Shown here piece by piece: positions 1 to 6,385 of a DNA stretch of 8,209 nucleotides. The stretch is from Flavobacterium psychrophilum (GTDB taxonomy: Bacteria > Bacteroidota > Bacteroidia > Flavobacteriales > Flavobacteriaceae). The stretch covers positions 1-8,209 of the forward strand of contig CAMBHH010000156.1 in the NCBI GenBank assembly GCA_945866505.1, written 5' to 3'. A program made the translations under genes and the position numbers. A model generated the notes under the pieces. It did no database searches and was not told the DNA's origin. It was given only the letters and a program-made list of their open reading frames with translations. Numbering within the stretch: the first letter of the stretch is position 1; each line of letters starts with the position of its first letter.

Positions 1-21
1 AATATTATTCAAAAAGCATAG
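1..21 (+). CDS. 3' end of an upstream gene, probably exbB (MotA/TolQ/ExbB proton channel); partial
   Basis: Frame 1 reads N-I-I-Q-K-A and then TAG at 19-21, two bases before the exbD start. Only six codons are visible, so the sequence itself does not identify the product. The guess of exbB rests on the near-universal exbB-exbD gene order and on the 2-bp gap, which suggests translational coupling. It could also be a chance open frame. Confidence 0.5.
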   Translation, partial: NIIQKA

Positions 22-23
22 CG

Positions 24-419
24 ATGTCCATAAAACGAAAAAGAAGATTCCACGCCGAAGTCGCCACCTCTTCGCTAAGTGATATTATGTTTTTCTTGTT
101 GTTGTTTTTCTTGATTATATCGACTTTGGCGAATCCAAATGTGATTAAAATGACTTTGCCTAAAGCCAAATCCAACGAGAAAACTAACAAACAATACATT
201 AGTTTATCCGTTACCGAAGACAAAAAATTTTACATCGACAAGCAGCCCGTTGCCTTCGAAGAGCTCGAAACGACCTTAATGTCAAAAATGAATTCAACAA
301 AAGACCAAACGGTTATTGTTAGAATCCCGTTCAATCTACAAGTTCAGGATTTGGTTGATGTTTTGCAGATTGGAGTAAAAAATAATTTGAAGTTTGTGAT
401 TGCAACGAGTCCGAAATAA
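24..419 (+). CDS. exbD: ExbD/TolR-family biopolymer transport protein
   Basis: This is an inner-membrane subunit of the proton-driven ExbB-ExbD motor that energises TonB. The 131-residue length is normal for the family. A short basic cytoplasmic N-terminus (residues 1-8, K/R-rich) leads to one transmembrane helix at about 19-36. Asp20 lies at the start of that helix, where the family keeps its essential proton-carrying aspartate. A proline-containing exit (N37-P38) is followed by a periplasmic domain, about 45-131, of the ExbD/TolR fold. The ATG lies 2 bp after the stop of a probable exbB, so the two are likely co-transcribed and translationally coupled. Downstream is a strong hairpin shared with the convergent tonB gene. 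A TolR role cannot be excluded from sequence alone, but the nearby TonB favours ExbD. Confidence 0.9.
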   Translation: MSIKRKRRFHAEVATSSLSDIMFFLLLFFLIISTLANPNVIKMTLPKAKSNEKTNKQYISLSVTEDKKFYIDKQPVAFEELETTLMSKMNSTKDQTVIVRIPFNLQVQDLVDVLQIGVKNNLKFVIATSPK

Positions 420-451
420 TTTGGAATTTATTGTTAATAGTAAACAAAAAC

Positions 452-473
452 GCCTCGAATTTATATTCGAGGC
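452..473. terminator. Bidirectional intrinsic terminator between exbD and tonB
   Basis: A perfect 9-bp stem (GCCTCGAAT at 452-460 with ATTCGAGGC at 465-473) closes a TTAT loop. On the + strand it is followed by ATTTTCTATTT. On the - strand it is followed by GTTTTTGTTTA, a better U-tract. It lies 33 bp after the exbD stop and 59 bp after the tonB stop (in tonB's direction), so it can end both convergent transcripts. Confidence 0.85.
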
Positions 474-485
474 ATTTTCTATTTA

Positions 486-525
486 AATCCGTGTCAATCC
501 TCTTAAATCTGTTTCATCCGCGTTC
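486..525. repeat. Decamer-periodic AATCYGTGTC-type intergenic repeat
   Basis: Four degenerate units of about 10 bp follow one another: AATCCGTGTC (486), AATCCTCTTA (496), AATCTGTTTC (506) and ATCCGCGTTC (516). It sits between the terminator and the tonB stop codon and has no coding sense. The units resemble the AATCTGTG units at 1644-1666, so I place both in one repeat family. From memory, such AATC(C/T)GTG strings are frequent between genes in Flavobacterium; a genome-wide count would confirm this. Confidence 0.55.
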
Positions 526-531
526 GAATTT

Positions 532-1425
532 TTAATTCAAATTGAAATTATAAACAATCTTCCCCACTTGTTTTTCTGGAGCATCACTGCTCGCATCCCA
601 CTTCGTATTCATTGCGGCAATTCTGGCTTGATCTAGTAAACATTTCGCTGTATTTGTAGTTCCTTTTATTCCTGCAACGGCATCAATTGTTTTTCCATTT
701 CTATCTACAGAAACTTCTACAACAACTTTTCCAGATTCATTACAGGTATATTTTGGAGCAGGTTTCGAAATAGCTTTTCTATTTCCTAGCGAATAACCTG
801 TTCCGCCTCCGGAACCTCCGCCACTTCCTGCACCATAGCCACTTCCAGTTCCAATGCCGTTGCCTGTGCCATTGCCGCCGCCGGTTCCGCCTCCAGAACC
901 GCCATCTCCATAATAACCATTAGAACTTAAGCTTCCGTTAGTTTTTCCTTTATTTCCAGCTGTTTTATCATCGCCATCGCCACCTTTGTTGGAACCTTTC
1001 AGAATATTCGATAAAGCATCATTGGTATTGTCGGAAACTTTTGGTTTTGAAACAACAACCGGTTTTGGTTCTTCCTTTAAAACTGGCGTTGGTTTTAAAG
1101 GTTTTTCTTTTTGCGGAATTACCACGCTTTCTTCCGTAGAATTATCCTGTGATAAAATAGATTCGTCAGGAGTTACTTGTGTTGGAGTTTGTTTTGCTTG
1201 ATTTTTTATATCTAAAACTTCACTTTTATAATCGGCTCCAGAACCTAAATCGCTGTCCCCAAAATTTACGGTAACGCCACCGCCACCACCGCCAGCACCA
1301 ATCAATTCTTCTAAATTTGAAGGTGGCCAAAAGCGAATGAAGAATAAAATTAGCAATAATGTTCCATATAAAAGGACAGCTATTGCTATTGATTTCTTTT
1401 GGTCAGAGGATATGGTGAAACTCAT
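532..1425 (-). CDS. tonB: Energy transducer TonB-family protein with a glycine-rich linker
   Basis: The protein couples the proton motive force, through ExbB-ExbD, to outer-membrane TonB-dependent receptors. Its 297 residues show a short cytoplasmic N-terminus, one transmembrane helix at about 12-31 and a GAGGGGGG run at 43-50 followed by VNFGDSD. Next come a proline/lysine/valine-rich stretch at about 104-128 (KPKPTP-like, typical of TonB periplasmic spanners), a strongly glycine/serine/asparagine-rich linker at about 143-212, and a C-terminal TonB-like alpha/beta domain at about 220-297. The C-terminal domain contains VVVEVSVDRNGK and ends in VGKIVYNFNL. It is diverged from the E. coli TonB C-terminus and has two cysteines (C228, C262) that could pair in the periplasm. 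The gene is convergent with exbD, which is odd for a partner normally transcribed with it. The ATG at 1425 starts directly before the membrane helix. Confidence 0.85.
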   Translation of the reverse strand: MSFTISSDQKKSIAIAVLLYGTLLLILFFIRFWPPSNLEELIGAGGGGGGVTVNFGDSDLGSGADYKSEVLDIKNQAKQTPTQVTPDESILSQDNSTEESVVIPQKEKPLKPTPVLKEEPKPVVVSKPKVSDNTNDALSNILKGSNKGGDGDDKTAGNKGKTNGSLSSNGYYGDGGSGGGTGGGNGTGNGIGTGSGYGAGSGGGSGGGTGYSLGNRKAISKPAPKYTCNESGKVVVEVSVDRNGKTIDAVAGIKGTTNTAKCLLDQARIAAMNTKWDASSDAPEKQVGKIVYNFNLN

Positions 1426-1448
1426 TTATATTTTAAATTTTGAATACC

Positions 1449-1473
1449 TTAGTAAAACGTTGAAAATTACTAA
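1449..1473. promoter_or_regulatory. Inverted repeat upstream of tonB, possible operator
   Basis: TTAGTAA (1449-1455) and TTACTAA (1467-1473) are perfect 7-bp inverted arms around an 11-bp AT-rich centre containing AACGTT. The element lies about 24-48 bp upstream of the tonB ATG, where a regulator site would fit. In such AT-rich DNA a 7-bp match may be chance. No clean TAnnTTTG box was found for tonB, so its promoter is unassigned. Confidence 0.25.
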
Positions 1474-1543
1474 AAATTATTAGAACTAGGAAACAATATA
1501 TTATGAACAAGATGTTGGCATGTGCGATTATATAATGTTTTTG

Positions 1544-1666
1544 GCCACAGATTCACAGATTTTAAAAATAGGGTAATGCATTAATTGATTACTAATTTTA
1601 AAATTAATCAAAAAATCTGTACGACGAGTGAACGAAAAAATCAGTAAAAATCTGTGAATCTGTGGC
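1544..1666. repeat. Intergenic element with perfect 20-bp terminal inverted repeats (GCCACAGATT type)
   Basis: The left arm GCCACAGATTCACAGATTTT (1544-1563) is the exact reverse complement of the right arm at 1647-1666. Each arm contains an 8-bp tandem (CACAGATT twice; AATCTGTG twice). The 83-bp interior is AT-rich and noncoding. It holds a small hairpin (TTGATT 1585-1590 with AATCAA 1606-1611, around a TAATTTTAAAATTA palindrome at 1593-1606) and a partial extra unit, AATCTGT, at 1614-1620. The element fills most of the 267-bp gap between the tonB start and the anmK stop. No transposase is encoded. From memory this is a common flavobacterial intergenic repeat, possibly REP- or MITE-like. Confidence 0.75.
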
Positions 1667-1692
1667 AAATTTTTTAATGTGAATGATACGTT

Positions 1693-2796
1693 CTATGGTT
1701 TATAAATAATTCCTGAACTATGATCGTTTTTTGCTCCTGTCACGCTACTCAATACATTAATTTCCTCCCGAAATTTTAAAACGCCAAGTAAGGCAAATAT
1801 TACCGCTTCTTTGAATTCCAATATTTTAGCTGACGGGATTATTATTTCCATTTCAGGCAAATAGCATTGAATGCGTTCAATAATAAAATCATTGTAAGCG
1901 CCTCCGCCAGTGATTAATATTCGACCTTTTTTGCCATTGCGAGTTTCGACTTGTCCGCCGTGGCGGAAGCAATCTAAAGCCAAAGCAGTTTGCAAAGCAA
2001 TGTGTTCTGTAAAAGTGCTTAATTTGTCTTCAGTTGGGATTTTAAAACTTTCAATTATTGGTAAAACAATTTCTTTTACAAACTCAAAACCCAATGATTT
2101 CGGGAATTTTTGTTGGTAAAAATCCAACTCATTCAATTCGTTCAACAAATTTTCGTTGACTTTGCCTGTTCTTGAAATTTTTCCTTTATCGTCATAATCC
2201 AAACCCAATTGATTGGCATAATAATTCAAAACCGTATTTACCGGAGAAATATCAAAGGCAATTCTTTCTCCATTTTGTTCAAAAGATACATTCGAAAACC
2301 CACCCAAATTCATACAATAGTCATATTCTGAAAACAAAATACGGTCGCCAATAGGAACCAATGGAGCACCTTGTCCACCCAATTTTACATCCTGAACCCT
2401 GAAATCACAAACTACAGTGTGCTGAATCAAAGTAGCAATTTCTGGTAAATTGCCAATTTGTAAAGTTAAACCGTTTTGGGGCTGATGTAAAATAGTATGG
2501 CCGTGTGAACAAACCGCATCGAGATTCTCAATTTTATATTTTTCGATAAAAGTAGAAATGATTGTAGCGAGAAGTTTTGTGTATTCTTGATTTAATTTTT
2601 CTAGCTCAGTTTCAGAATAATCTACTGCTGCTTTGAGATGACTAAGCCAGCTTTGGCTGTAGCCAATGGTTTCACTTTCAAGAATTTCGAAAGTCCATTT
2701 GGCGTCAATTAAGCGGAATTCAATATGAGCTAAATCAACGCCATCAAGCGAGGTACCCGACATCAGTCCGATAACGTCGTAGTTATTTTTTTTCAT
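1693..2796 (-). CDS. anmK: Anhydro-N-acetylmuramic acid kinase AnmK
   Basis: This cytoplasmic kinase cleaves and phosphorylates 1,6-anhydro-MurNAc from recycled peptidoglycan, giving MurNAc-6-phosphate. The 367 residues carry the family signature from N to C: GLMSGTSLDGVD at 10-21 (nucleotide-binding), SHGHTILHQP at 97-106, and DFRVQDVKLGGQGAPLVP at 131-148, whose first Asp matches the catalytic aspartate. NLGG follows at 163-166, then the GGGAYN nucleotide loop at 297-302, and SSVTGAKNDHSSG near the end. The length is near the family norm, although residues 275-288 appear to be an extra segment encoded by a palindromic repeat. No other cell-wall recycling gene is visible. The gene is divergent from the acyl-CoA dehydrogenase. 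The ATG at 2796 gives the expected short lead before GLMSGTS. Confidence 0.95.
   Translation of the reverse strand: MKKNNYDVIGLMSGTSLDGVDLAHIEFRLIDAKWTFEILESETIGYSQSWLSHLKAAVDYSETELEKLNQEYTKLLATIISTFIEKYKIENLDAVCSHGHTILHQPQNGLTLQIGNLPEIATLIQHTVVCDFRVQDVKLGGQGAPLVPIGDRILFSEYDYCMNLGGFSNVSFEQNGERIAFDISPVNTVLNYYANQLGLDYDDKGKISRTGKVNENLLNELNELDFYQQKFPKSLGFEFVKEIVLPIIESFKIPTEDKLSTFTEHIALQTALALDCFRHGGQVETRNGKKGRILITGGGAYNDFIIERIQCYLPEMEIIIPSAKILEFKEAVIFALLGVLKFREEINVLSSVTGAKNDHSSGIIYKP
1935..1974. repeat. GC-rich palindromic repeat in frame inside anmK
   Basis: Outer arms ATTGC (1936-1940) and GCAAT (1969-1973) enclose TCCGCC (1954-1959) and GGCGGA (1962-1967). The ends read CATTGCGAG on the left and GAAGCAATC on the right. 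These are the ends of a repeat I recall from many bacterial genomes (CATTGCGAG...CGAAGCAATC). The segment is more GC-rich than the gene around it. Translated on the minus strand it gives DCFRHGGQVETRNG (AnmK residues 275-288), just before the conserved ILITGGGAYN strand and loop. The identification as an inserted repeat is an inference. Confidence 0.6.
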
Positions 2797-2800
2797 TAGC

Positions 2801-2808
2801 CAAATTTA
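2801..2808 (-). promoter_or_regulatory. Candidate -7 box for anmK
   Basis: The minus strand reads TAAATTTG, a perfect match to the Bacteroidota TAnnTTTG -7 consensus. Only four bases lie between it and the anmK ATG, so transcription would begin at or very near the start codon (leaderless). No TTG -33 element is found at the usual distance, which lowers confidence. Confidence 0.35.
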
Positions 2809-2822
2809 CAGAATTAAAAATT

Positions 2823-2830
2823 TATCTTTG
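2823..2830 (+). promoter_or_regulatory. Candidate -7 box for the acyl-CoA dehydrogenase gene
   Basis: TATCTTTG matches the Bacteroidota TAnnTTTG consensus exactly and lies 41 bp before the ATG at 2872, leaving a plausible leader of about 35 bases. A -33 TTG is not clear; TTTA at 2805-2808 is the nearest weak candidate. The box is back to back with the anmK candidate, 14 bp away on the other strand. Confidence 0.55.
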
Positions 2831-2871
2831 TTGAAATTTTTATAAAAATCATAACTTTCATTTCAAAAATC

Positions 2872-4014
2872 ATGGACTTTAATCTAACCGAAGAACAATT
2901 AATGGTGCAACAAGCTGCCAGAGATTTTGCTCAAAACGAACTTTTGCAAGGTGTAATTGAAAGGGATGAAAAACAAGCCTTTCCTGCCGAGCAAGTTAAA
3001 AAAATGGGCGAACTTGGATTTATGGGAATGATGGTAGATCCAAAATATGGCGGAAGTGGACTTGATACGATTTCTTATGTTATCGCAATGGAGGAAATTT
3101 CAAAAGTTGATGCTTCGGCTTCGGTCGTGATGTCTGTAAATAATTCATTGGTTTGTTGGGGTTTACAAGAATTTGGAACCGAAGAACAAAAACAAAAATG
3201 GTTGCCACTTTTGGCTTCTGGACAAATTCACGGTGCTTTTTGTTTAAGCGAACCTGAAGCAGGAAGCGATGCCACTTCGCAAAAAACAACCGCCATCGAT
3301 ATGGGCGACCATTATCTAGTAAACGGAACAAAAAACTGGATAACAAATGGCGGAACAGCCTCATTTTATATTGTTATAGCACAAACCGATGTCGAGAAAA
3401 AAAGTAAAGGAATTAATGCATTGATTATGACCAAAGATATGCTTGGTTTTTCTATTGGTCCAAAAGAACAAAAAATGGGAATCCGTGGTTCAGATACGCA
3501 TTCTTTGATGTTCAATGATGTGAAAGTTCCGAAAGAAAATAGAATAGGTGAGGATGGTTTTGGGTTTAAATTTGCGATGAAGACCTTGGCTGGAGGAAGA
3601 ATTGGTATTGCAGCACAAGCATTGGGAATTGCTTCCGGAGCTTATGAATTGTCATTGAAATATTCGAAAGAACGCAAAGCTTTTGGCACAGAAATTTGCA
3701 ATCACCAAGCCATAGCTTTCAAATTAGCAGATATGGCGGTGAATATTGAAGCTGCTAGACATCTTTGTATGAAAGCGGCTTGGGATAAGGATAATGGAAA
3801 AAATTATGATATTAGCGGCGCAATGGCAAAACTTTTTGCTTCTCAAACTGCTATGGATACAGCTGTCGAAGCGGTGCAAATTCACGGTGGAAACGGTTAT
3901 GTTCGCGAGTACCATGTTGAGCGAATGATGCGAGATGCCAAGATTACCCAAATCTACGAAGGCACTTCCGAAATTCAGAAAATCGTGATTTCCAGAAGTA
4001 TTATTGCGGGATAA
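2872..4014 (+). CDS. Acyl-CoA dehydrogenase (short-chain/butyryl-CoA type)
   Basis: This FAD enzyme oxidises acyl-CoA to trans-2-enoyl-CoA and passes the electrons to ETF. It is 380 residues long, the normal size. The three ACAD parts are visible: an N-terminal helical domain (about 1-115, starting FNLTEEQ), a middle beta domain (about 120-215) with the signature AFCLSEPEAGSDA at 122-134 and NGTKNWITNG at 151-160, and a C-terminal helical domain. The last contains RKAFG at 268-272, QIHGGNGYVREYHVERMMRD at 336-355 and IYEGTSEIQ at 361-369. Glu363 in IYEGT is at the position of the catalytic base in short- and medium-chain enzymes. Substrate length cannot be fixed from sequence; branched-chain acyl-CoA is an alternative. 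The gene stands alone, divergent from anmK and tail to tail with obgE (16-bp gap). No ETF or thiolase gene is in view. Confidence 0.93.
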   Translation: MDFNLTEEQLMVQQAARDFAQNELLQGVIERDEKQAFPAEQVKKMGELGFMGMMVDPKYGGSGLDTISYVIAMEEISKVDASASVVMSVNNSLVCWGLQEFGTEEQKQKWLPLLASGQIHGAFCLSEPEAGSDATSQKTTAIDMGDHYLVNGTKNWITNGGTASFYIVIAQTDVEKKSKGINALIMTKDMLGFSIGPKEQKMGIRGSDTHSLMFNDVKVPKENRIGEDGFGFKFAMKTLAGGRIGIAAQALGIASGAYELSLKYSKERKAFGTEICNHQAIAFKLADMAVNIEAARHLCMKAAWDKDNGKNYDISGAMAKLFASQTAMDTAVEAVQIHGGNGYVREYHVERMMRDAKITQIYEGTSEIQKIVISRSIIAG

Positions 4015-4030
4015 TCAGTTGATGTTTGGT

Positions 4031-5032
4031 TTAATCGTTCAACATTTTCCAAAGTTTGTCTTTCAGCTCTGATAAACCTTGCTGAGCGACAGAGGAAATA
4101 AACAAATAGGGAATGCCTTTAAATTCTATGTCTAATTGAATTTTCAATTCGGCTTTGAGTTCATCGTCTAGCATATCACATTTGGAGATGACCAATAAAC
4201 GCTCTTTGTCGAGCATTTCGGGATTGTATTTTGTCAATTCGTTTACTAGAATATCGTATTCTGCTTTTATGTTTGGCGTATCAACAGGAACCAAAAATAA
4301 CAAAGTCGAATTTCTTTCGATATGTCTCAAGAAATAATGCCCTAACCCTTTTCCTTCGGCAGCACCTTCTATAATTCCGGGAATATCAGCGATTACAAAA
4401 GATTGAAAATCTCTGTAGGCTACAATGCCAAGATTTGGTTTTAAAGTAGTAAACGGATAATCGGCAATTTTGGGTTTCGCCGAGGTCAAAACCGAGAGCA
4501 AAGTCGATTTTCCTGCATTTGGAAAGCCAACCAAACCTACGTCGGCCAATACTTTAAGCTCCAAAATAACGTCCATTTCTACTCCAGGCAAACCTGGTTG
4601 AGAATATCGTGGCGTTTGATTAGTCGAGCTTCTAAAGTGCCAGTTTCCCAATCCTCCTTTTCCACCGCGACAAAGTACTTGTTTTTCGCCATCTTCAGTA
4701 ATCTCGAATAGAGTTTCGCCCGTTTCCTTGTCTTTCACAACAGTACCTAATGGCACTTCGATAAATTTATCTTCTCCATCTGCACCTGTGCTTCGGTCTC
4801 CACTTCCATCTCCTCCATATCCAGCTTTGATATGACGTGCAAATTTTAAATGGAATAATGTCCATAGCCCTTTATTACCTACCAAATAAACGTGTCCGCC
4901 TCGTCCTCCATCACCACCGTCTGGACCTCCATATTGAATAAATTTTTCCCTATGCAAATGCGTAGATCCTTTTCCTCCTTTTCCAGATGAAACAAATATT
5001 TTTACGTAATCTACAAAATTGCCTTCTGTCAT
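4031..5032 (-). CDS. obgE: GTPase Obg/ObgE (CgtA)
   Basis: This essential GTPase acts in late 50S ribosomal subunit assembly and stress control. The 333 residues comprise the glycine-rich Obg fold (about 5-160, with [12 protein letters not shown] at 35-46 and GGKGGLGN at 123-130) and a G domain. G-domain motifs are G1 GFPNAGKST (169-177), G2 DYPFTT (191-196), G3 DIPG (216-219), G4 SKCD (283-286, Ser replacing the usual Asn of NKxD) and a G5-like SSVAQQGL (313-320). The protein ends right after the G domain, so it lacks the variable C-terminal OCT domain of E. coli or Bacillus Obg. The ATG at 5032 is preceded by an A-run and no Shine-Dalgarno sequence. It is the last gene of the leftward series. 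No obvious terminator follows in the 16-bp gap to the convergent gene. Confidence 0.96.
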   Translation of the reverse strand: MTEGNFVDYVKIFVSSGKGGKGSTHLHREKFIQYGGPDGGDGGRGGHVYLVGNKGLWTLFHLKFARHIKAGYGGDGSGDRSTGADGEDKFIEVPLGTVVKDKETGETLFEITEDGEKQVLCRGGKGGLGNWHFRSSTNQTPRYSQPGLPGVEMDVILELKVLADVGLVGFPNAGKSTLLSVLTSAKPKIADYPFTTLKPNLGIVAYRDFQSFVIADIPGIIEGAAEGKGLGHYFLRHIERNSTLLFLVPVDTPNIKAEYDILVNELTKYNPEMLDKERLLVISKCDMLDDELKAELKIQLDIEFKGIPYLFISSVAQQGLSELKDKLWKMLND

Positions 5033-5041
5033 TTTTTTTTA

Positions 5042-5105
5042 GGTTTTGGGTTTTAGGTTTTAGGTCTTGGGTAAAACTGAAACCCACAACCCAAGACCAA
5101 GAACC
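5042..5105. repeat. Inverted array of degenerate 7-bp GGTTTTR repeats in the obgE leader
   Basis: On the + strand heptamers start at 5042 (GGTTTTG), 5049 (GGTTTTA), 5056 (GGTTTTA) and 5063 (GGTCTTG). Read on the - strand from 5105, the same style recurs: GGTTCTT, GGTCTTG, GGTTGTG. The two arms face each other. 5056-5072 and 5089-5105 pair at 15 of 17 positions, including a perfect 10-bp core (GGTCTTGGGT/ACCCAAGACC). The element fills the spacer from 3 bp after the upstream gene's stop to 9 bp before the obgE ATG. In the obgE transcript it would form a long hairpin just upstream of the start. Confidence 0.8.
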
Positions 5106-5108
5106 TTT

Positions 5109-6380
5109 TTATTTTATGGCTTTCACCATCACTTTATCAATCTTCACGCCGTCCATATCAATGACTTCCAACTCAAATTTTTGCCAAATCAATATTTCTC
5201 CTTCTTTTGGAATGCGAGAAAGTTCGGTCATTATCAATCCACTTACAGTGGTTACTTCGTAATCATTTATTAATTCGTCTAGTTCGAAATAGGTCAAGAA
5301 ATCGTGTAACGAATAATGTCCGTCAACCAACCAACTTCCGTCTTCACGTTCAATTAATTGAAATTCATCTTTATTAAAATCAGATGCATCACCTACCAGA
5401 GCTTCTAAAATATCATTTAATGTAATGATGCCTTGAAAGACACCATATTCGTCCGAAACCAAAGCATAATGAATACCCGAATCTTTGAACTGCTCTAAGG
5501 CTTTATAAGCTGTGGTTTGCTCCATCATAAAAGGCGCATCAGTCATAATTTCTGATAAATTGAAATTATCATTATCAAAATTTGAAAAAATATTTTTTAA
5601 ATTGACAATGCCCAAAATATCATCGTGGTTTTCTCCATAAACGGGGTAAATACTATGCAATTCTTTCAGCATAAAATCCTTTACCTGATTTTTATTAGAA
5701 TGTAACGGCAACATCACAACTGATTTCCGATGTGTCATTAAAGAGTTTATTTTTCTATCTCCAATATGAAAAACTCGCTCTAAAATATCTTGTTCTATTT
5801 CTTGAACTTCGCCACCTTCAGTTCCTTCTTTTATGATAGCTTTTATTTCTTCTTCTGTTACTTTGCCGTCGGCTGTTGGTTTTATTTGCAAAACTTTCAA
5901 TAAAAATTCCGTCGAATGCGTCAATAACCAAATAAATGGAGCTGTTACAATCGAAATTATTTTCATTGGCAAAGCCACTGCCTTGGCAATAGATTCGGGA
6001 TGATTTAAACCAATTCTTTTGGGCAATAACTCTCCTAAAACCAAAGAAAAGAAAGTCAAAAGCACTACTACAATTCCAACCCCGATGGTATCCGAAAATG
6101 GTTTTAATAATTCGAAACGACCCACAAATTCCTGAACATCGTGTGTAATTTTATCACCAGAATAAATACCTGTAAGGATTCCGATAAGTGTTATTCCAAT
6201 TTGAACGGTCGATAAGAATTTGTTTGGCGAATTGGCCAAATCAAGTGCTATTTGAGCATTTTTACTTCCTTTTTTTGCTGCCGTTTCCAAACGATTTTTC
6301 CGTGCCGAAATCAATGCGATTTCAGACATTGAAAATACTCCATTAAGAATAATTAAAAGAAGAATTATTAGAATTTCCAT
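5109..6380 (-). CDS. CNNM/CBS/CorC_HlyC membrane protein ('hemolysin family', YtfL/TlyC-like)
   Basis: This is an inner-membrane protein of the family that includes CorC/MpfA (Mg2+ related) and YtfL/PaeA (polyamine export). In 423 residues it shows an N-terminal CNNM domain with hydrophobic segments at about 1-23, 55-75, 98-120 and 132-155, plus the conserved GELLPK at 116-121. An acidic linker with TEEEIKAIIKEG (175-186) leads to a tandem CBS pair at about 212-330, which usually binds adenine nucleotides. A CorC_HlyC transporter-associated domain follows at about 340-420. 'Hemolysin' is a legacy name; haemolysis is not implied. Gliding protein GldE has the same architecture, but no gld gene is adjacent. 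The true substrate (Mg2+, Na+ or polyamine) is unknown. The gene sits between adk and obgE, with a heptamer inverted array in each flanking spacer. Confidence 0.88.
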   Translation of the reverse strand: MEILIILLLIILNGVFSMSEIALISARKNRLETAAKKGSKNAQIALDLANSPNKFLSTVQIGITLIGILTGIYSGDKITHDVQEFVGRFELLKPFSDTIGVGIVVVLLTFFSLVLGELLPKRIGLNHPESIAKAVALPMKIISIVTAPFIWLLTHSTEFLLKVLQIKPTADGKVTEEEIKAIIKEGTEGGEVQEIEQDILERVFHIGDRKINSLMTHRKSVVMLPLHSNKNQVKDFMLKELHSIYPVYGENHDDILGIVNLKNIFSNFDNDNFNLSEIMTDAPFMMEQTTAYKALEQFKDSGIHYALVSDEYGVFQGIITLNDILEALVGDASDFNKDEFQLIEREDGSWLVDGHYSLHDFLTYFELDELINDYEVTTVSGLIMTELSRIPKEGEILIWQKFELEVIDMDGVKIDKVMVKAIK

Positions 6381-6385
6381 ATTTT

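Noticed and set aside
790..999. Repetitive GGSGGG-coding DNA in tonB as a possible CRISPR or tandem-repeat element
   Set aside because: The repetition reflects a glycine-rich linker with varied codons and units. There is no fixed repeat and spacer pattern.
986..1201. Open frame on the + strand opposite tonB
   Set aside because: It lies antisense to a well-supported gene, has low-complexity composition from the Pro/Lys/Val-rich region, and matches no family.
3080..3364. Open frames antisense to the acyl-CoA dehydrogenase (also 3724-3951)
   Set aside because: They are shadows of the conserved coding frame and have no start context or recognisable domain.
4012..4043. Possible terminator between the acyl-CoA dehydrogenase and obgE
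   Set aside because: Only a 5-bp stem (GTTGA/TCAAC) with a 16-base loop and no T-tract is present.
4987..5273. Two + strand open frames spanning the obgE-CNNM spacer
   Set aside because: They run through the heptamer repeats and antisense to two real genes; the peptides are repeat-derived.
5109..6380. Assignment as gliding motility protein GldE
   Set aside because: The architecture is shared, but no gldD or other gliding gene is adjacent and the sequence fits the general hemolysin/YtfL-like group equally well.
5109..6380. Hemolysin or virulence function
   Set aside because: The family name is historical. The domains indicate a CNNM/CBS transporter-like membrane protein.
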